Shown: piece after piece, positions 51,419 to 59,230 of the stretch
How the letters are laid out: every line of letters begins with the position of its first letter
How positions within the stretch are numbered: position 1 is the stretch's first letter
Assembly: GCA_039027435.1 (NCBI GenBank)
Contig: JBCCKF010000002.1
Span: 348,758 to 412,757 of the forward strand
DNA length: 64,000 bases
Direction: 5' to 3'
Origin: CALBPI01 sp039027435
Lineage (GTDB): Bacteria > Pseudomonadota > Gammaproteobacteria > Steroidobacterales > Woeseiaceae
The notes under the pieces: generated by a model
What the model saw: the letters and a program-made list of their open reading frames with translations, nothing else
What the model was told of the DNA's origin: nothing
Database searches by the model: none
Program-made: the position numbers and the translations under genes

Positions 51419-52321
51419 TCAAGCCTGCGAAGGGAACCACCGCGAGGGATCCGGACTCCAGTCTCCGTCGCCAAAAAACTGTGCGATCAGCCCACCCAGG
51501 CTGCCATTGAAGTGCTCGTTCGCGGCTTGCTCGCCAGCATTCGACGATTCGGCTGAATTCGCAAACGCCGCAAAAACATCATATTCATGCGCCAAAGAGC
51601 GGACGCAGAACCGAGCGAGTTCGTAACTCAATTGCATACCCTCGTCCCCTTTGTAGAACGCTTCCCCGCTCCAAAACGCCTGGATACTCTCGGCGTTCCA
51701 ATAATCACGATGCTCAGCGAATCGTTCATCGCTCATTGTGAGCGGCCACGAATCACAGATCTCGTCTTCCATGGTTACCGCCAAGCCCTCATTCAACCAG
51801 GTTGGTATCGGCAAATGGCGCAGCAATGCATGAGTCAACTCGTGCGCAGCTGTGGCTTCCGCTTCAAACATCTCGACAAACGGAAAGACGAAGTGCCCGT
51901 AGCTTTCGTTCAAGAAAATTCCAGAGCTCAGTCCAAACTCTCCTTCCTCGGGAAAGAAGTAGGAGATGTAGCGGTAGTAGCTCTCCTGATCATGAAACAT
52001 CAGAAGCACATGCGGCCCATGCCCCGAATCTGAAGCTATACCCTCAAGCGAGGACAGAATGCGGCGTCGAGTTCGTTCGAGGAACTCAAGAAGTAGTGTC
52101 GAAAAGCGACGCTCCTGCGAGGACAGCACCAGAAAATTCTCAGATTCAAACAACTGATAACCTACTGGGAGTACCAAGATAGTCTCCGCCATCCAACGCT
52201 GCGCCCAATCCGTCCAGAGGTTCGGCCACTCAGACTCTGGCGCAGTTTCGATTTCCCGGGTGATCTGTTCCCAGTTAGGCCTGGGGAACCCTTCAATATG
52301 CGGCATTAACTCTGAAGTCAT
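51419..52321 (-). CDS. Zinc-metalloprotease-like protein with HExxH motif
   Basis: The 300-residue product has EAEATAAHELTHALLRHLP, a zinc-binding HExxH helix, with a Glu 18 residues after the second His (LNEGLAVTMED), the layout of gluzincins such as peptidase MA-like proteins. The N-terminal half has a FLVLSSQERRFSTLLLEFLERT helix and a Phe-rich middle. There is no signal peptide, so it is probably cytoplasmic. Close relatives and substrates are unknown to me. Confidence 0.7.
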   Translation of the reverse strand: MTSELMPHIEGFPRPNWEQITREIETAPESEWPNLWTDWAQRWMAETILVLPVGYQLFESENFLVLSSQERRFSTLLLEFLERTRRRILSSLEGIASDSGHGPHVLLMFHDQESYYRYISYFFPEEGEFGLSSGIFLNESYGHFVFPFVEMFEAEATAAHELTHALLRHLPIPTWLNEGLAVTMEDEICDSWPLTMSDERFAEHRDYWNAESIQAFWSGEAFYKGDEGMQLSYELARFCVRSLAHEYDVFAAFANSAESSNAGEQAANEHFNGSLGGLIAQFFGDGDWSPDPSRWFPSQA

Positions 52322-52330
52322 CGTGTGCGC

Positions 52331-52747
52331 CTATTCCTGCAACTCGCAGAAGTAAGCGAGTTTCTCATCATCGATAACGACTGCGGCGAGACCCCATTCA
52401 GGATCGAGCGTGACGGATACACGCTCGGCCAATGTGTCGACACGGGAGTCCCAGGTCCAAAGGACGTTTCGTAGTGACACGCTGAAGAGCGCGTCATTCA
52501 TAGTGATGTCGCCGGTCCCGCTCCAACAGTCGATCACATTACAAAATGAGACCTTTCCCTCGGACGTCAGGAGCACGGACATCTTGCGCTTCTCTGCAAC
52601 GTTGGAACCGTCACACTCCTCACCCGAGCAAGGAACGATGCCGGAGTCACGGCAAAGCCATTCCTGCGTTGAGGACTCTTGTGCCAACGCCGCGGTCGAA
52701 AGCGCTACCGAGACCGTTAACGTTGCAATGCGTAACACTGAGAACAC
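52331..52747 (-). CDS. Small exported protein, unknown
   Basis: The 138-residue product starts at a GTG (52747) overlapping the upstream stop by one base. It has a short signal peptide (IATLTVSVALSTAALAQ) and a mature domain with six Cys (WLCRDSG, PCSGEEC, FCNVIDCW, YFCELQ) that could form disulfides in the periplasm. No family is recognised. Confidence 0.6.
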   Translation of the reverse strand: MFSVLRIATLTVSVALSTAALAQESSTQEWLCRDSGIVPCSGEECDGSNVAEKRKMSVLLTSEGKVSFCNVIDCWSGTGDITMNDALFSVSLRNVLWTWDSRVDTLAERVSVTLDPEWGLAAVVIDDEKLAYFCELQE

Positions 52748-53076
52748 TACGATAGACTGCCTTCGTAATGAGCCATGACCACAAAGACAATCGCCGGCGG
52801 AACGAACAACATCGCAATCCCCAGAAGCCGATGCCAACTGTTGAGCGTTGTCCATATCCAAACTGCGATCGCGTACCAAAGCCCATTCAGTAAGTACGCG
52901 ATTAATGACGTTCCAAACAAGCCAACGAGAAACACACAAGGAAACAACACGAGATAGCTTGCGAACCAAATGCGCTGGACGGATTCCGAACTCGGCAATT
53001 CGAGGACCCGGAAAGCCAGGGGGATTGCGATACCGATAAGAAACGCAATCGGGTAACGTATCGAACGATGCTTCAC
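52747..53076 (-). CDS. Membrane protein, unknown
   Basis: The 109-residue product has three membrane helices (about 8-25, 37-60 and 84-102) with a Trp-rich loop (YAIAVWIWTTLNSWHRLL). It is coupled at both ends: its ATG overlaps the DUF952 stop by four bases, and its stop overlaps the exported-protein start by one. No family is recognised. Confidence 0.58.
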   Translation of the reverse strand: MKHRSIRYPIAFLIGIAIPLAFRVLELPSSESVQRIWFASYLVLFPCVFLVGLFGTSLIAYLLNGLWYAIAVWIWTTLNSWHRLLGIAMLFVPPAIVFVVMAHYEGSLS

Positions 53077-53570
53077 TCGCCTGCTGTAACGCCCTTTACG
53101 GAAAGGAAAGCGCCGTCGGGTGCTCTTACCACCTCATGCACCTCTAGAACCGTAGATGGGTGAATGCCGCCGAGGATGTGAGGGAACAGCTCATCGTCCG
53201 TGCCTTCAAAATCGGGCGCTTTGTCACCGACCGGCGCAGTGCCTTCAAACACCACCTCAGTGCCACCTGTCGCCAAGCTATCAATCGTCATCTGCAAGCA
53301 AAGCCACTTGCCTGGCACGTCTGTGTAGAAGTGATTCGCAACATTGAGGAGCAGGTCGGGGTTCGCCGTTGCATGGGTGAATCCATCCTGGTCGTAGGTC
53401 GGTGGGAAATACGTAGCATCGCCTTGGACCGCTGCCTCCCACAGATCGGCTTGTACGAGATGAAACAGAAACGGATGTTTCATGTGGGCCTCCTCAGCTG
53501 CTGGCTCGGACGCGAAACATGTTCCGAACATAGAAAAAACAAGAGCGCAAAGAATTAAGGCGCGACGCAT
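53073..53570 (-). CDS. DUF952 domain protein with signal peptide
   Basis: From ATG 53570 the 165-residue product has a signal peptide (MRRALILCALVFSMFGTCFA) and a DUF952 domain: FLFHLVQADLWEAAVQGDAT, FTHATANPDLLLNVANHFY and FPHILGGIHPSTVLEVHEV. DUF952 proteins are normally short cytoplasmic proteins with an ADP-ribosyltransferase-like fold and unknown function; export is unusual. A GGGAGAG site precedes the ATG. The longer frame to 53681 covers non-coding sequence. Confidence 0.75.
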   Translation of the reverse strand: MRRALILCALVFSMFGTCFASEPAAEEAHMKHPFLFHLVQADLWEAAVQGDATYFPPTYDQDGFTHATANPDLLLNVANHFYTDVPGKWLCLQMTIDSLATGGTEVVFEGTAPVGDKAPDFEGTDDELFPHILGGIHPSTVLEVHEVVRAPDGAFLSVKGVTAGE

Positions 53571-53655
53571 ACAGGACTCTCCCAAATTGCCCAATGAACA
53601 AACAATAGCCGATACCACAAAAGGGCGCTGCAAATACAAAAAGGCCGCAACGCAT

Positions 53656-53929
53656 CTAAGGCCCGGTGCCTGCGCGACCAATCCGGCGCCACTCAGGCCA
53701 CATTCTGTGCAGCTTCACAACATACGGCACAAGGACAAGTGGCTCCATGGGTATGTCACGAAAGCCACTGATCCAAAGCGATGCAGCACACAAACTGAGA
53801 CTGGCGTACCCCATAAGAATGCATGCGAGTAGTCCCCACGCCCTCCCCGTCAGCAACCCATAAGCACTCAGGCCAAGACTGATAAAGACACTGCCAAGTG
53901 CCAGCGCTTTTCGATCGGTAACACTTCAT
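53656..53929 (-). pseudogene. Small two-TM membrane protein gene, probably frameshifted near its start
   Basis: An ATG at 53929 overlaps the upstream stop (ATGA) and reads MKCYRSK, but this frame soon stops. One frame over, the sequence gives ALALGSVFISLGLSAYGLL, GRAWGLLACILMGYASLSL and DIPMEPLVLVPYVVKLHRM, a clean two- or three-helix membrane protein of about 90 residues. The switch point is the run AAAA near 53909. Either the gene is broken, the run is misread, or translation begins at a TTG (53856). Function is unknown. Confidence 0.4.
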
Positions 53930-54255
53930 GACTTCCCATTCCGGAGCGCTTTGACTGCATCCCTCGCGTCCTCGTCAATCACCACTTTCGCAGATGCCGA
54001 CGCATGCGTGTTGCTACCCGACTTCTTCACGCCTGAAATCCAGTATTCGTCCCCTGTGTCGACGTCGTAGTAGTTGCCGCGAATACCACCACCACTAAGC
54101 CGAGCGAATTCTTTGCCTTGGTAATAGACAGACTTACCTGACTTCGAGAAAGTGACCCACCCAATCCGCGCATCGGCGCCGGCGATCAGGCCGTCTTTAT
54201 TCTCGAGATACATTACCCGCCTGTCCTGTCCGCGAGTCAGTTGGTTAGATTTCAT
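53926..54255 (-). CDS. Conserved hypothetical protein
   Basis: The 109-residue product has MYLENKDGLIAGADARIGWV and FSKSGKSVYYQGKEFARLSG, then GNYYDVDTGDEYWISGVKKSG. This small protein family recurs in many bacterial genomes without a known role; it looks like a small beta-rich domain. The real start may be the ATG 14 residues in, since the family usually begins with MYxEN. It ends ATGA-overlapped with the broken membrane-protein gene. Confidence 0.62.
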   Translation of the reverse strand: MKSNQLTRGQDRRVMYLENKDGLIAGADARIGWVTFSKSGKSVYYQGKEFARLSGGGIRGNYYDVDTGDEYWISGVKKSGSNTHASASAKVVIDEDARDAVKALRNGKS

Positions 54256-54285
54256 CAGCGATACACCACGGATGGCCCCATCAGC

Positions 54286-54723
54286 TTAGACTCCATTCAA
54301 TTGCTTCACATCGGGTGCGTCTGTCGAAACTACCTCCACAATGTGATTTCCCGAACCAATAGACCAATGAACTAATCCGCCTGGGTAATCATCGCTTGCG
54401 ATGGAATGCGCCTTCAAATACTCCAAGAAATTCGAATCACGAGAGCTCTTCAAAGGGTAACTGGCGTGCCATGTTCCGTCCGCTAATGGCTTCGAGAATG
54501 ATTCGTTCAGTACGTAATACGCGACGTATCGGTCCCACGTAACCTCGAACAACCGATCTGTTGCCATTGGCTGAAGCTTTCTCGCCCCGTACTTTCCCTC
54601 GGCGGTTGATTCCCCAAAAAACGATTCGCGCAGCAAAACTCGCAGAGTATTGACCTCAGGCTCACCAATAGACTCCACGAGAAGCTCAAAGCGGCCGCTA
54701 GGTGCATCGAAGTTCATCTTCAT
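54286..54723 (-). CDS. Hypothetical protein
   Basis: The 145-residue product has no signal peptide or membrane helix; it is mixed alpha/beta (RFELLVESIGEPEVNTLRVLL, FEVTWDRYVAYYVLNES). Its ATG overlaps the DUF3885 stop by one base (TAATG), so the pair is translated together. Size, acidity and pairing would fit an immunity or accessory protein, but nothing in the sequence proves this. Confidence 0.55.
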   Translation of the reverse strand: MKMNFDAPSGRFELLVESIGEPEVNTLRVLLRESFFGESTAEGKYGARKLQPMATDRLFEVTWDRYVAYYVLNESFSKPLADGTWHASYPLKSSRDSNFLEYLKAHSIASDDYPGGLVHWSIGSGNHIVEVVSTDAPDVKQLNGV

Positions 54724-55325
54724 TACCCGCTTGGAACGATAAACCCCGGGAACCGATTACGCATCTCGTCGAGATCGTAGTCCAAGAGCCAATCGACGCG
54801 TTTTTCCAAGAGCTCATGAAGAAGATCCGCTCGCGTCGCTGCCACATCCATTCCTCGATCATCATAAGGATGGGCGATCACACCCAAACTAGCACTCCAG
54901 ATAAACGCGTCGGCGGACAACCTCGGTCGAACCCCTAACTCAGTACCGCAACTCGCAAAACACAGCGAATTCATACTTATCTTGTCTATCGAGAATGTAA
55001 GCGTTCGACCTGGCTCATCGCACTCCAACACGACCTTCTCCAGTCTCCTTTGCTTGGGTATCGGTATTTCCAAGTCCCGAAGCTGCCTAGCGATCAGACG
55101 AACACGTTCGGAGTGAAAAAGTAGCGTCACTCTGAGGTCGAGCGCATGCGCCAGAAGGTCGCCCATGATCGCACGCGCGCGCGAAAATGACTCAGTGAAC
55201 CGATGGATATGAGTCGAGCCTTTCTCTAATTCAAATCTGAGTGAAATGGGATATCGGTAAAATATGCGATGCCCGATGATACCTTCGCCAAATATGGATT
55301 CGGCATTGAGTTCATGGTCACGCAT
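54723..55325 (-). CDS. DUF3885-like domain protein
   Basis: From ATG 55325 the 200-residue product has HRIFYRYPISLRFELEKG in the N-terminal part. It ends in HPYDDRGMDVAATRADLLHELLEKRVDWLLDYDLDEMRNRF, the signature of DUF3885 (YDDRGMD and a C-terminal DYDxxxMxxxF). The family is found mostly in small, poorly understood genes and clustered with hypothetical proteins. No catalytic residues are recognisable. It is coupled to the hypothetical gene downstream. Confidence 0.7.
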   Translation of the reverse strand: MRDHELNAESIFGEGIIGHRIFYRYPISLRFELEKGSTHIHRFTESFSRARAIMGDLLAHALDLRVTLLFHSERVRLIARQLRDLEIPIPKQRRLEKVVLECDEPGRTLTFSIDKISMNSLCFASCGTELGVRPRLSADAFIWSASLGVIAHPYDDRGMDVAATRADLLHELLEKRVDWLLDYDLDEMRNRFPGFIVPSG

Positions 55326-55370
55326 AGCAACTTCGCCAACCGTCCCGCCAAACAACAACCAGATGCAGCT

Positions 55371-55751
55371 TCATCTCGATCGGAACGTGACCAAAACGTC
55401 TTCCACCGTCGTACTGCTCGAATTCATATCCACCTCTCTGGGATATACGACTTCTACAGTATCCGCCTCGACCCAGGTCAGCGCGAAGTCTGTTGAGGTA
55501 GGTTCTGCCAGCCTGATCACCGAGAATGATGATTTATCGGGTGGGCCGACATACAGGAACACACCGCCTTCTGCGGTGTTGCTACACACCTCTGAAAATA
55601 TACCGGCTCGATACACGCCATCTTCCGAGATCGCCACCCCCAAATCGAAACGGTCGCAACCGGTCGTTGAAGAAAAAACAAGATTTGCAGCAATTGTCGC
55701 AACGCCGATCACGGCCAAAACACCGACTACAAATCTAATGACATATTTCAT
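55371..55751 (-). CDS. Exported or membrane-anchored hypothetical protein
   Basis: The 126-residue product has one N-terminal hydrophobic helix (VIRFVVGVLAVIGVATIAANL) and a beta-rich mature part with two Cys (TTGCDRF, SEVCSNT). No family is recognised. The 113 bp upstream, to the ATP-grasp stop, contain one copy of an 11-bp repeat. Confidence 0.6.
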   Translation of the reverse strand: MKYVIRFVVGVLAVIGVATIAANLVFSSTTGCDRFDLGVAISEDGVYRAGIFSEVCSNTAEGGVFLYVGPPDKSSFSVIRLAEPTSTDFALTWVEADTVEVVYPREVDMNSSSTTVEDVLVTFRSR

Positions 55752-55768
55752 AAACGTGGTCCTAGAGG

Positions 55769-55779
55769 GCTAACGCTCT
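55769..55779. repeat. 11-bp repeat copy 1 (GCTAACGCTCT)
   Basis: This sequence occurs again at 56654-56664, each time in a gap between genes. The two copies bracket the ATP-grasp gene exactly. Confidence 0.45.
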
Positions 55780-55864
55780 ACATACACCAACTCAGCGTGG
55801 GGCTATCCGCGTAAGCTACCCGTCAGGTCACACTCTCAAAAATTTCGACAAACCGATCGACTGA

Positions 55865-56602
55865 CTAGCCGACCAGGTCAGAAACCTGCCCATCGCCTAT
55901 CTCGACCACCCGGAGCGCACCATCGGTCCTTTCAGTGACATCAACGCTGAAGAAACGACTGTCTATTCGACGGGCGACTTCAAGCACGATTTCCGGCGGT
56001 TCACTACCCGATGGTGAATACGCAACCCCATCGATCACGAAGTACCTGATCTCGGAATCAGGCACAAATTCCTCAACTCTCCGAACGCAAAGACCACCCT
56101 CAATGGTGCCTCTGAACTTCTCCATTTCTGCGATCAGAGTTCGAATCTTTTTCGGATCATCGATTTTCGAGCCGAACGATGTCTTCAGAGACTTCACATA
56201 GTCCTTTACGAAAAAGGATGACCAACCCAACCCTGCAAGGGCTGATTCAAGTTCCGAATCAATAGAAAAAACTACCGTCTCTGGTGTCAGGTCCGACAGT
56301 TTTGGATACCACTGCGGAATGTGATGCGTCGATATATAGGTTGATGAATTAGTGAATGGCGTCGCCCCACATTCCCGAACAAAGCTGTCGAGTTTCGAAT
56401 ATCCATCGGCGTTGAGCATCCAACCGCGGTATAGCACCTCATCACTATCCGATAGCGGAGGGAAAGGTGCACTTGTCCCAAGCTCATCGATATTTATGAC
56501 CGATACTTCTCTACCGCTCGCGCTAAAGCTCGTCGCCTCATCGGCGAACGCCTCATCAGGCTTTTTGGTCGAAAGATAATCGCAGGGGTATAGGATACGC
56601 AT
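55865..56602 (-). CDS. ATP-grasp domain protein (R2K/DUF4343-like)
   Basis: The 245-residue product begins MRILYPCDYLSTKKPDEAFA. It has VLYRGWMLNADGYSKLDSFV, the Lys segment FFVKDYVKSLKTSFGSKI, RRVEEFVPDSEIRYFVIDG and the C-terminal VVEIGDGQVSDL. These correspond to the R2K clade of ATP-grasp enzymes, which join a carboxyl to an amine using ATP; many act on peptides or proteins in mobile or phage-linked clusters. Metal-binding residues at the end (EIGDGQ) appear present. Two copies of an 11-bp repeat flank the gene. Acceptor unknown. Confidence 0.75.
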   Translation of the reverse strand: MRILYPCDYLSTKKPDEAFADEATSFSASGREVSVINIDELGTSAPFPPLSDSDEVLYRGWMLNADGYSKLDSFVRECGATPFTNSSTYISTHHIPQWYPKLSDLTPETVVFSIDSELESALAGLGWSSFFVKDYVKSLKTSFGSKIDDPKKIRTLIAEMEKFRGTIEGGLCVRRVEEFVPDSEIRYFVIDGVAYSPSGSEPPEIVLEVARRIDSRFFSVDVTERTDGALRVVEIGDGQVSDLVG

Positions 56603-56640
56603 CGTATGGAAACTTCTATCGAACTCGCTCAGTTACGCCT

Positions 56641-56664
56641 GTTAGCAGACAAAGCTAACGCTCT
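56641..56664. repeat. Hairpin GTTAGC...GCTAAC containing 11-bp repeat copy 2
   Basis: GTTAGC (56641-56646) and GCTAAC (56654-56659) form a six-bp stem. The right arm is part of the second GCTAACGCTCT copy (56654-56664). This resembles integron attC core sites only in the GTTAG/CTAAC element. Confidence 0.45.
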
Positions 56665-56703
56665 GCCAACGACACGATAAACAACTTCGTCCATTCTTGC
56701 CGG

Positions 56704-57093
56704 TCAAATTCCGTAACGGAAGTACCGAGCATTCAACAGCACCCCCAGAATTCCGAGGCATATTGCTGCAGCGATGAAATAGTCATTGCGCCCCCGCCTC
56801 ACACCCCGCCAACCGATCACAGTCGCTAGAACGCCGGTAAGTGTCCCAGCGATCAACAACACCTTCAAAATGATCGGCTCATTCACGACGGTCCAAGTCG
56901 GCGCACTCATCGAGGCAGCCCCCGATTCAGCCTCTCCACTCGATACGGTACCAAGAACATCGATGACTAAGTCTTTGTTCCTGTCCGAAAGCAGGCGATC
57001 TAGGGTGAACCCAACAACGATCGAGAACAACGCAAGCCCAAAAGAAAGCGTCAGTTTCCGGCAGCGCTGTAGCCGGACTACATTTCTCGTCAT
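56704..57093 (-). CDS. Membrane protein, unknown
   Basis: The 129-residue product has an N-terminal helix (about 14-31), a soluble loop (residues 35-70), and two C-terminal helices (VLLIAGTLTGVLATVIGW and FIAAAICLGILGVLLNARY). No family is recognised. Its ATG overlaps the stop of the next membrane gene by four bases. Confidence 0.55.
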   Translation of the reverse strand: MTRNVVRLQRCRKLTLSFGLALFSIVVGFTLDRLLSDRNKDLVIDVLGTVSSGEAESGAASMSAPTWTVVNEPIILKVLLIAGTLTGVLATVIGWRGVRRGRNDYFIAAAICLGILGVLLNARYFRYGI

Positions 57094-57470
57094 TGCTCGG
57101 TGCTCGTCTCTAAGCCTCTACGGTTTTTGAGATATCGCCACAAAAAGCGTGTCGAAGTCACGACGAGAATGCTGTTGATAATTACTGTGATCGTCATCGC
57201 CTCCCAAAACGAAAGCCCACCTTCCCTGACCCACCCGCCAAGAAGAGATTTCAACAGCCAAAGAAAAGGGAAAGCGAGGATTTGAAAAACCCACGTTAGG
57301 AGTACCAAACCCAAAGGTGCCTCGGTGACAGGCAGAGTATCCAAAACAGTCATTGTCCATCCCGCCACCCAATAGAAGGCTCCAAGTGTCAGTGCTGCAT
57401 GGACAAATACCGCGAGGAGCATCCGCAGAGTACTGCCACTGACAAGTCGCTTACGAGTGCGCATCCCCAT
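57090..57470 (-). CDS. Membrane protein, unknown
   Basis: The 126-residue product has three hydrophobic helices (about 14-40, 50-70 and 86-108) and a basic C-terminus (WRYLKNRRGLETS). No family is recognised. The start overlaps the end of the upstream membrane-protein gene by 20 bases. Confidence 0.55.
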   Translation of the reverse strand: MGMRTRKRLVSGSTLRMLLAVFVHAALTLGAFYWVAGWTMTVLDTLPVTEAPLGLVLLTWVFQILAFPFLWLLKSLLGGWVREGGLSFWEAMTITVIINSILVVTSTRFLWRYLKNRRGLETSTEQ

Positions 57471-57735
57471 TCTTGGAGAGTAACAGTCTCACCAGCATTG
57501 CCAACAGCACAAAGAGAATGATGATGAGCGCCCAAACAGTCAGCACCAAAAAACCATCCCCACCGGCACGGCCTACGAGCCACAACGAAACGAAGGGTCC
57601 AACGACACAACCAATGGCGAACCCAGTCCATACTGGGCGACGTTGGAAAGCGCTTGAAGGCTTGCTGGATAACGCCGTCATCGCCATGGCGACGGCAACC
57701 AGCACCAGGACGACTGAAGTGTTCGCGGCCATCAC
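57451..57735 (-). CDS. Small membrane protein, unknown
   Basis: The 94-residue product has three hydrophobic stretches: an N-terminal one (VVLVLVAVAMAMTAL), a middle one after RRPVWTGFAIGCVVGPFVSLWLVG, and LTVWALIIILFVLLAMLVRLLL. It is first of three overlapping membrane-protein genes (57.7-56.7 kb), which would give a small multi-subunit membrane unit if all are made. Confidence 0.55.
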   Translation of the reverse strand: MMAANTSVVLVLVAVAMAMTALSSKPSSAFQRRPVWTGFAIGCVVGPFVSLWLVGRAGGDGFLVLTVWALIIILFVLLAMLVRLLLSKNGDAHS

Positions 57736-57797
57736 CTCGCTACTCCCTATCGAGACGAGACTGTCTTGCCATGCCGACTAAGCCGTCAGCCAGTTTC

Positions 57798-58109
57798 CTA
57801 CGCAACATGCGAGTTATTCATCCTGGCACTGTCGCTATCCGATACCAAAGGTGAAAACCAGGCCTTTAAGTAGCTGATCGATCCCACAGGAAAGGGGAAC
57901 CAGACAATCGCAGCGAAGTATCCGTGCGTTCCGCCAACAACGAACGTACTAGGAATCGCCACAGCGGCAATAAGCAGGTTCCAGAAGATACGAGCCATTG
58001 GATGAACTCTGACAACTGCACCACAGCTAGCACAGGTCGCATCGGAAAAGACAAGATCGCCAAGATCGACGCTATCGTTCGAGCAATGCGGACAGGTCCT
58101 CGTGGTCAT
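57798..58109 (-). CDS. Zinc-ribbon membrane protein, unknown
   Basis: The 103-residue product starts MTTRTCPHCSNDSVDLGDLV and has two Cys pairs (CPHC, CASC) of a zinc ribbon in the first 30 residues, then two membrane helices (IFWNLLIAAVAIPSTFVVG and AIVWFPFPVGSISYLKAWF). The cytoplasmic zinc-ribbon plus two-helix plan is common in small proteins of unknown function. The gap upstream holds a CCGC/GCGG hairpin. Confidence 0.65.
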   Translation of the reverse strand: MTTRTCPHCSNDSVDLGDLVFSDATCASCGAVVRVHPMARIFWNLLIAAVAIPSTFVVGGTHGYFAAIVWFPFPVGSISYLKAWFSPLVSDSDSARMNNSHVA

Positions 58110-58138
58110 TCCGCTTTATCGCACCGCTTCAGGCGGCG

Positions 58139-58516
58139 TTAGTTCAGCAACCGCGTTTCGAGATCCCACGTTTCTGCACCCCTGGCTCGCTCGTAAATCG
58201 ACAGAACGCTGTCGTTGATTTCGAACTTCCGTTCTACCTCGGGGGTTCCGGCAAGCGCAAGTCGCAATTCCAGAGCATTCTCATCGCCCGCGTACACATA
58301 GATATCGCGCAAATAAGGGCCAGACCTCGTTTGTATCTCAATAATAAGGAAATTCGAATCACTGACTCTGTGCCATCGCCCCCCAAAAGGCGTTGATTCT
58401 ATAAACGCCGGAATCTGCGATTCCTTTGAAACGAACTGAGCGAGTTCGAAAGCGGTCAGACATGCGACGGCATTCGCGCTCATCATGAGGGATACGACAG
58501 CGACCCAGGCTCTCAT
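58139..58516 (-). CDS. Small exported protein, unknown
   Basis: From ATG 58516, preceded by GGAGAGGAG, the 125-residue product has a signal peptide (MRAWVAVVSLMMSANAVA). The mature domain has GGRWHRVSDSNFLIIEIQT and a two-strand end. There is one Cys in the mature protein. No family is recognised. The chosen ATG avoids a 32-residue extension with no sense. Confidence 0.6.
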   Translation of the reverse strand: MRAWVAVVSLMMSANAVACLTAFELAQFVSKESQIPAFIESTPFGGRWHRVSDSNFLIIEIQTRSGPYLRDIYVYAGDENALELRLALAGTPEVERKFEINDSVLSIYERARGAETWDLETRLLN

Positions 58517-58630
58517 CGAGACACTCCTCTCCGTTGAAAGGTCGTACATGCGGGATTGCGCGCAAATAGCGACAACAACACACTTTCCAAGCGCTTCACT
58601 GGAAGCTGCCACTGCTGCCTTTGTACAAGC

Positions 58631-58966
58631 TCAGTCCCCGCCGGCATCTCCGCCACCGGAGTCCCCAATCCAACCGTCTGCCAATCCATCAGCGCTCTGA
58701 CGAGCGGCATCCAACTTTGCATGATCTTGGGCCAAGTGATAGAGCGGAAATGGCAGCAACTCACGCAATTCGCTCTTCTCGTGAAGGCTAGCGAGGAGCA
58801 CGAGAATTCCTATGGGGCCCAAAATAGGCACAAGAACCACGATTAATGACTGAGCGATTTTTTGACTCAGATACAGCGTATGGTCGCGAACCAATGCACG
58901 CAAAACAACTAGTCCAAAAATGCAGTGAACCGCGGCGGTAACCTTCAGGAAAATAGCGATATCCAT
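58631..58966 (-). CDS. Small membrane protein, unknown
   Basis: The 111-residue product has two helices (about 6-25 and 38-60; SLIVVLVPILGPIGILVLLAS), a short loop, and a Gly/Asp-rich C-terminus. The middle helix (VPILGPIG) resembles that of the 48.9-49.2 kb and 63.4 kb small membrane proteins. No function can be assigned. Confidence 0.58.
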   Translation of the reverse strand: MDIAIFLKVTAAVHCIFGLVVLRALVRDHTLYLSQKIAQSLIVVLVPILGPIGILVLLASLHEKSELRELLPFPLYHLAQDHAKLDAARQSADGLADGWIGDSGGGDAGGD

Positions 58967-58988
58967 CTCAGAGCCCAGTGTCCTATTC

Positions 58989-59230
58989 TCAACTTGACTG
59001 CGTAAACTCAGTATCGCAGTTTCCGCAGCGAAACGTACGCGTAACCTTGGTCCTCACGGCACCATGAGCTCGAAATAGAAAAACGGCAACCAAACCCATA
59101 GTAATGGTCCAACCAAGACAGCCGCCCTTGTGAACTTCCTTTTTCGATCAATTCGGGACGGTGCGATAGCGATCAGCGTGCTGAGCAGCTCAATTGTATG
59201 CCTACCATACGGCTCGCTAAACGCCGTCAC
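58989..59230 (-). pseudogene. Small TM plus zinc-ribbon protein gene, probably frameshifted
   Basis: From a GTG at 59230 (AAGGG upstream) the frame gives TAFSEPYGRHTIELLSTLIA, then APSRIDRK. After the run AAAAA near 59148 the sensible frame moves by one: KEVHKGGCLGWTITMGLVAV, FLFRAHGAVRTKVTRTFRCG and NCDTEFTQSS, ending at 58989. The joined product would be an 80-residue membrane protein with a C-terminal CxxC. Unshifted, the first frame ends at 59054 with 58 residues. A real frameshift, a misread homopolymer, or two short genes are all possible. Confidence 0.4.

Noticed and set aside
58110..58142. attC-like end (CCGCTTCAGGCGGCGTTAG)
   Set aside because: The GTTAG core and GC stem are present, but the orientation is opposite to the genes and the other end is missing.
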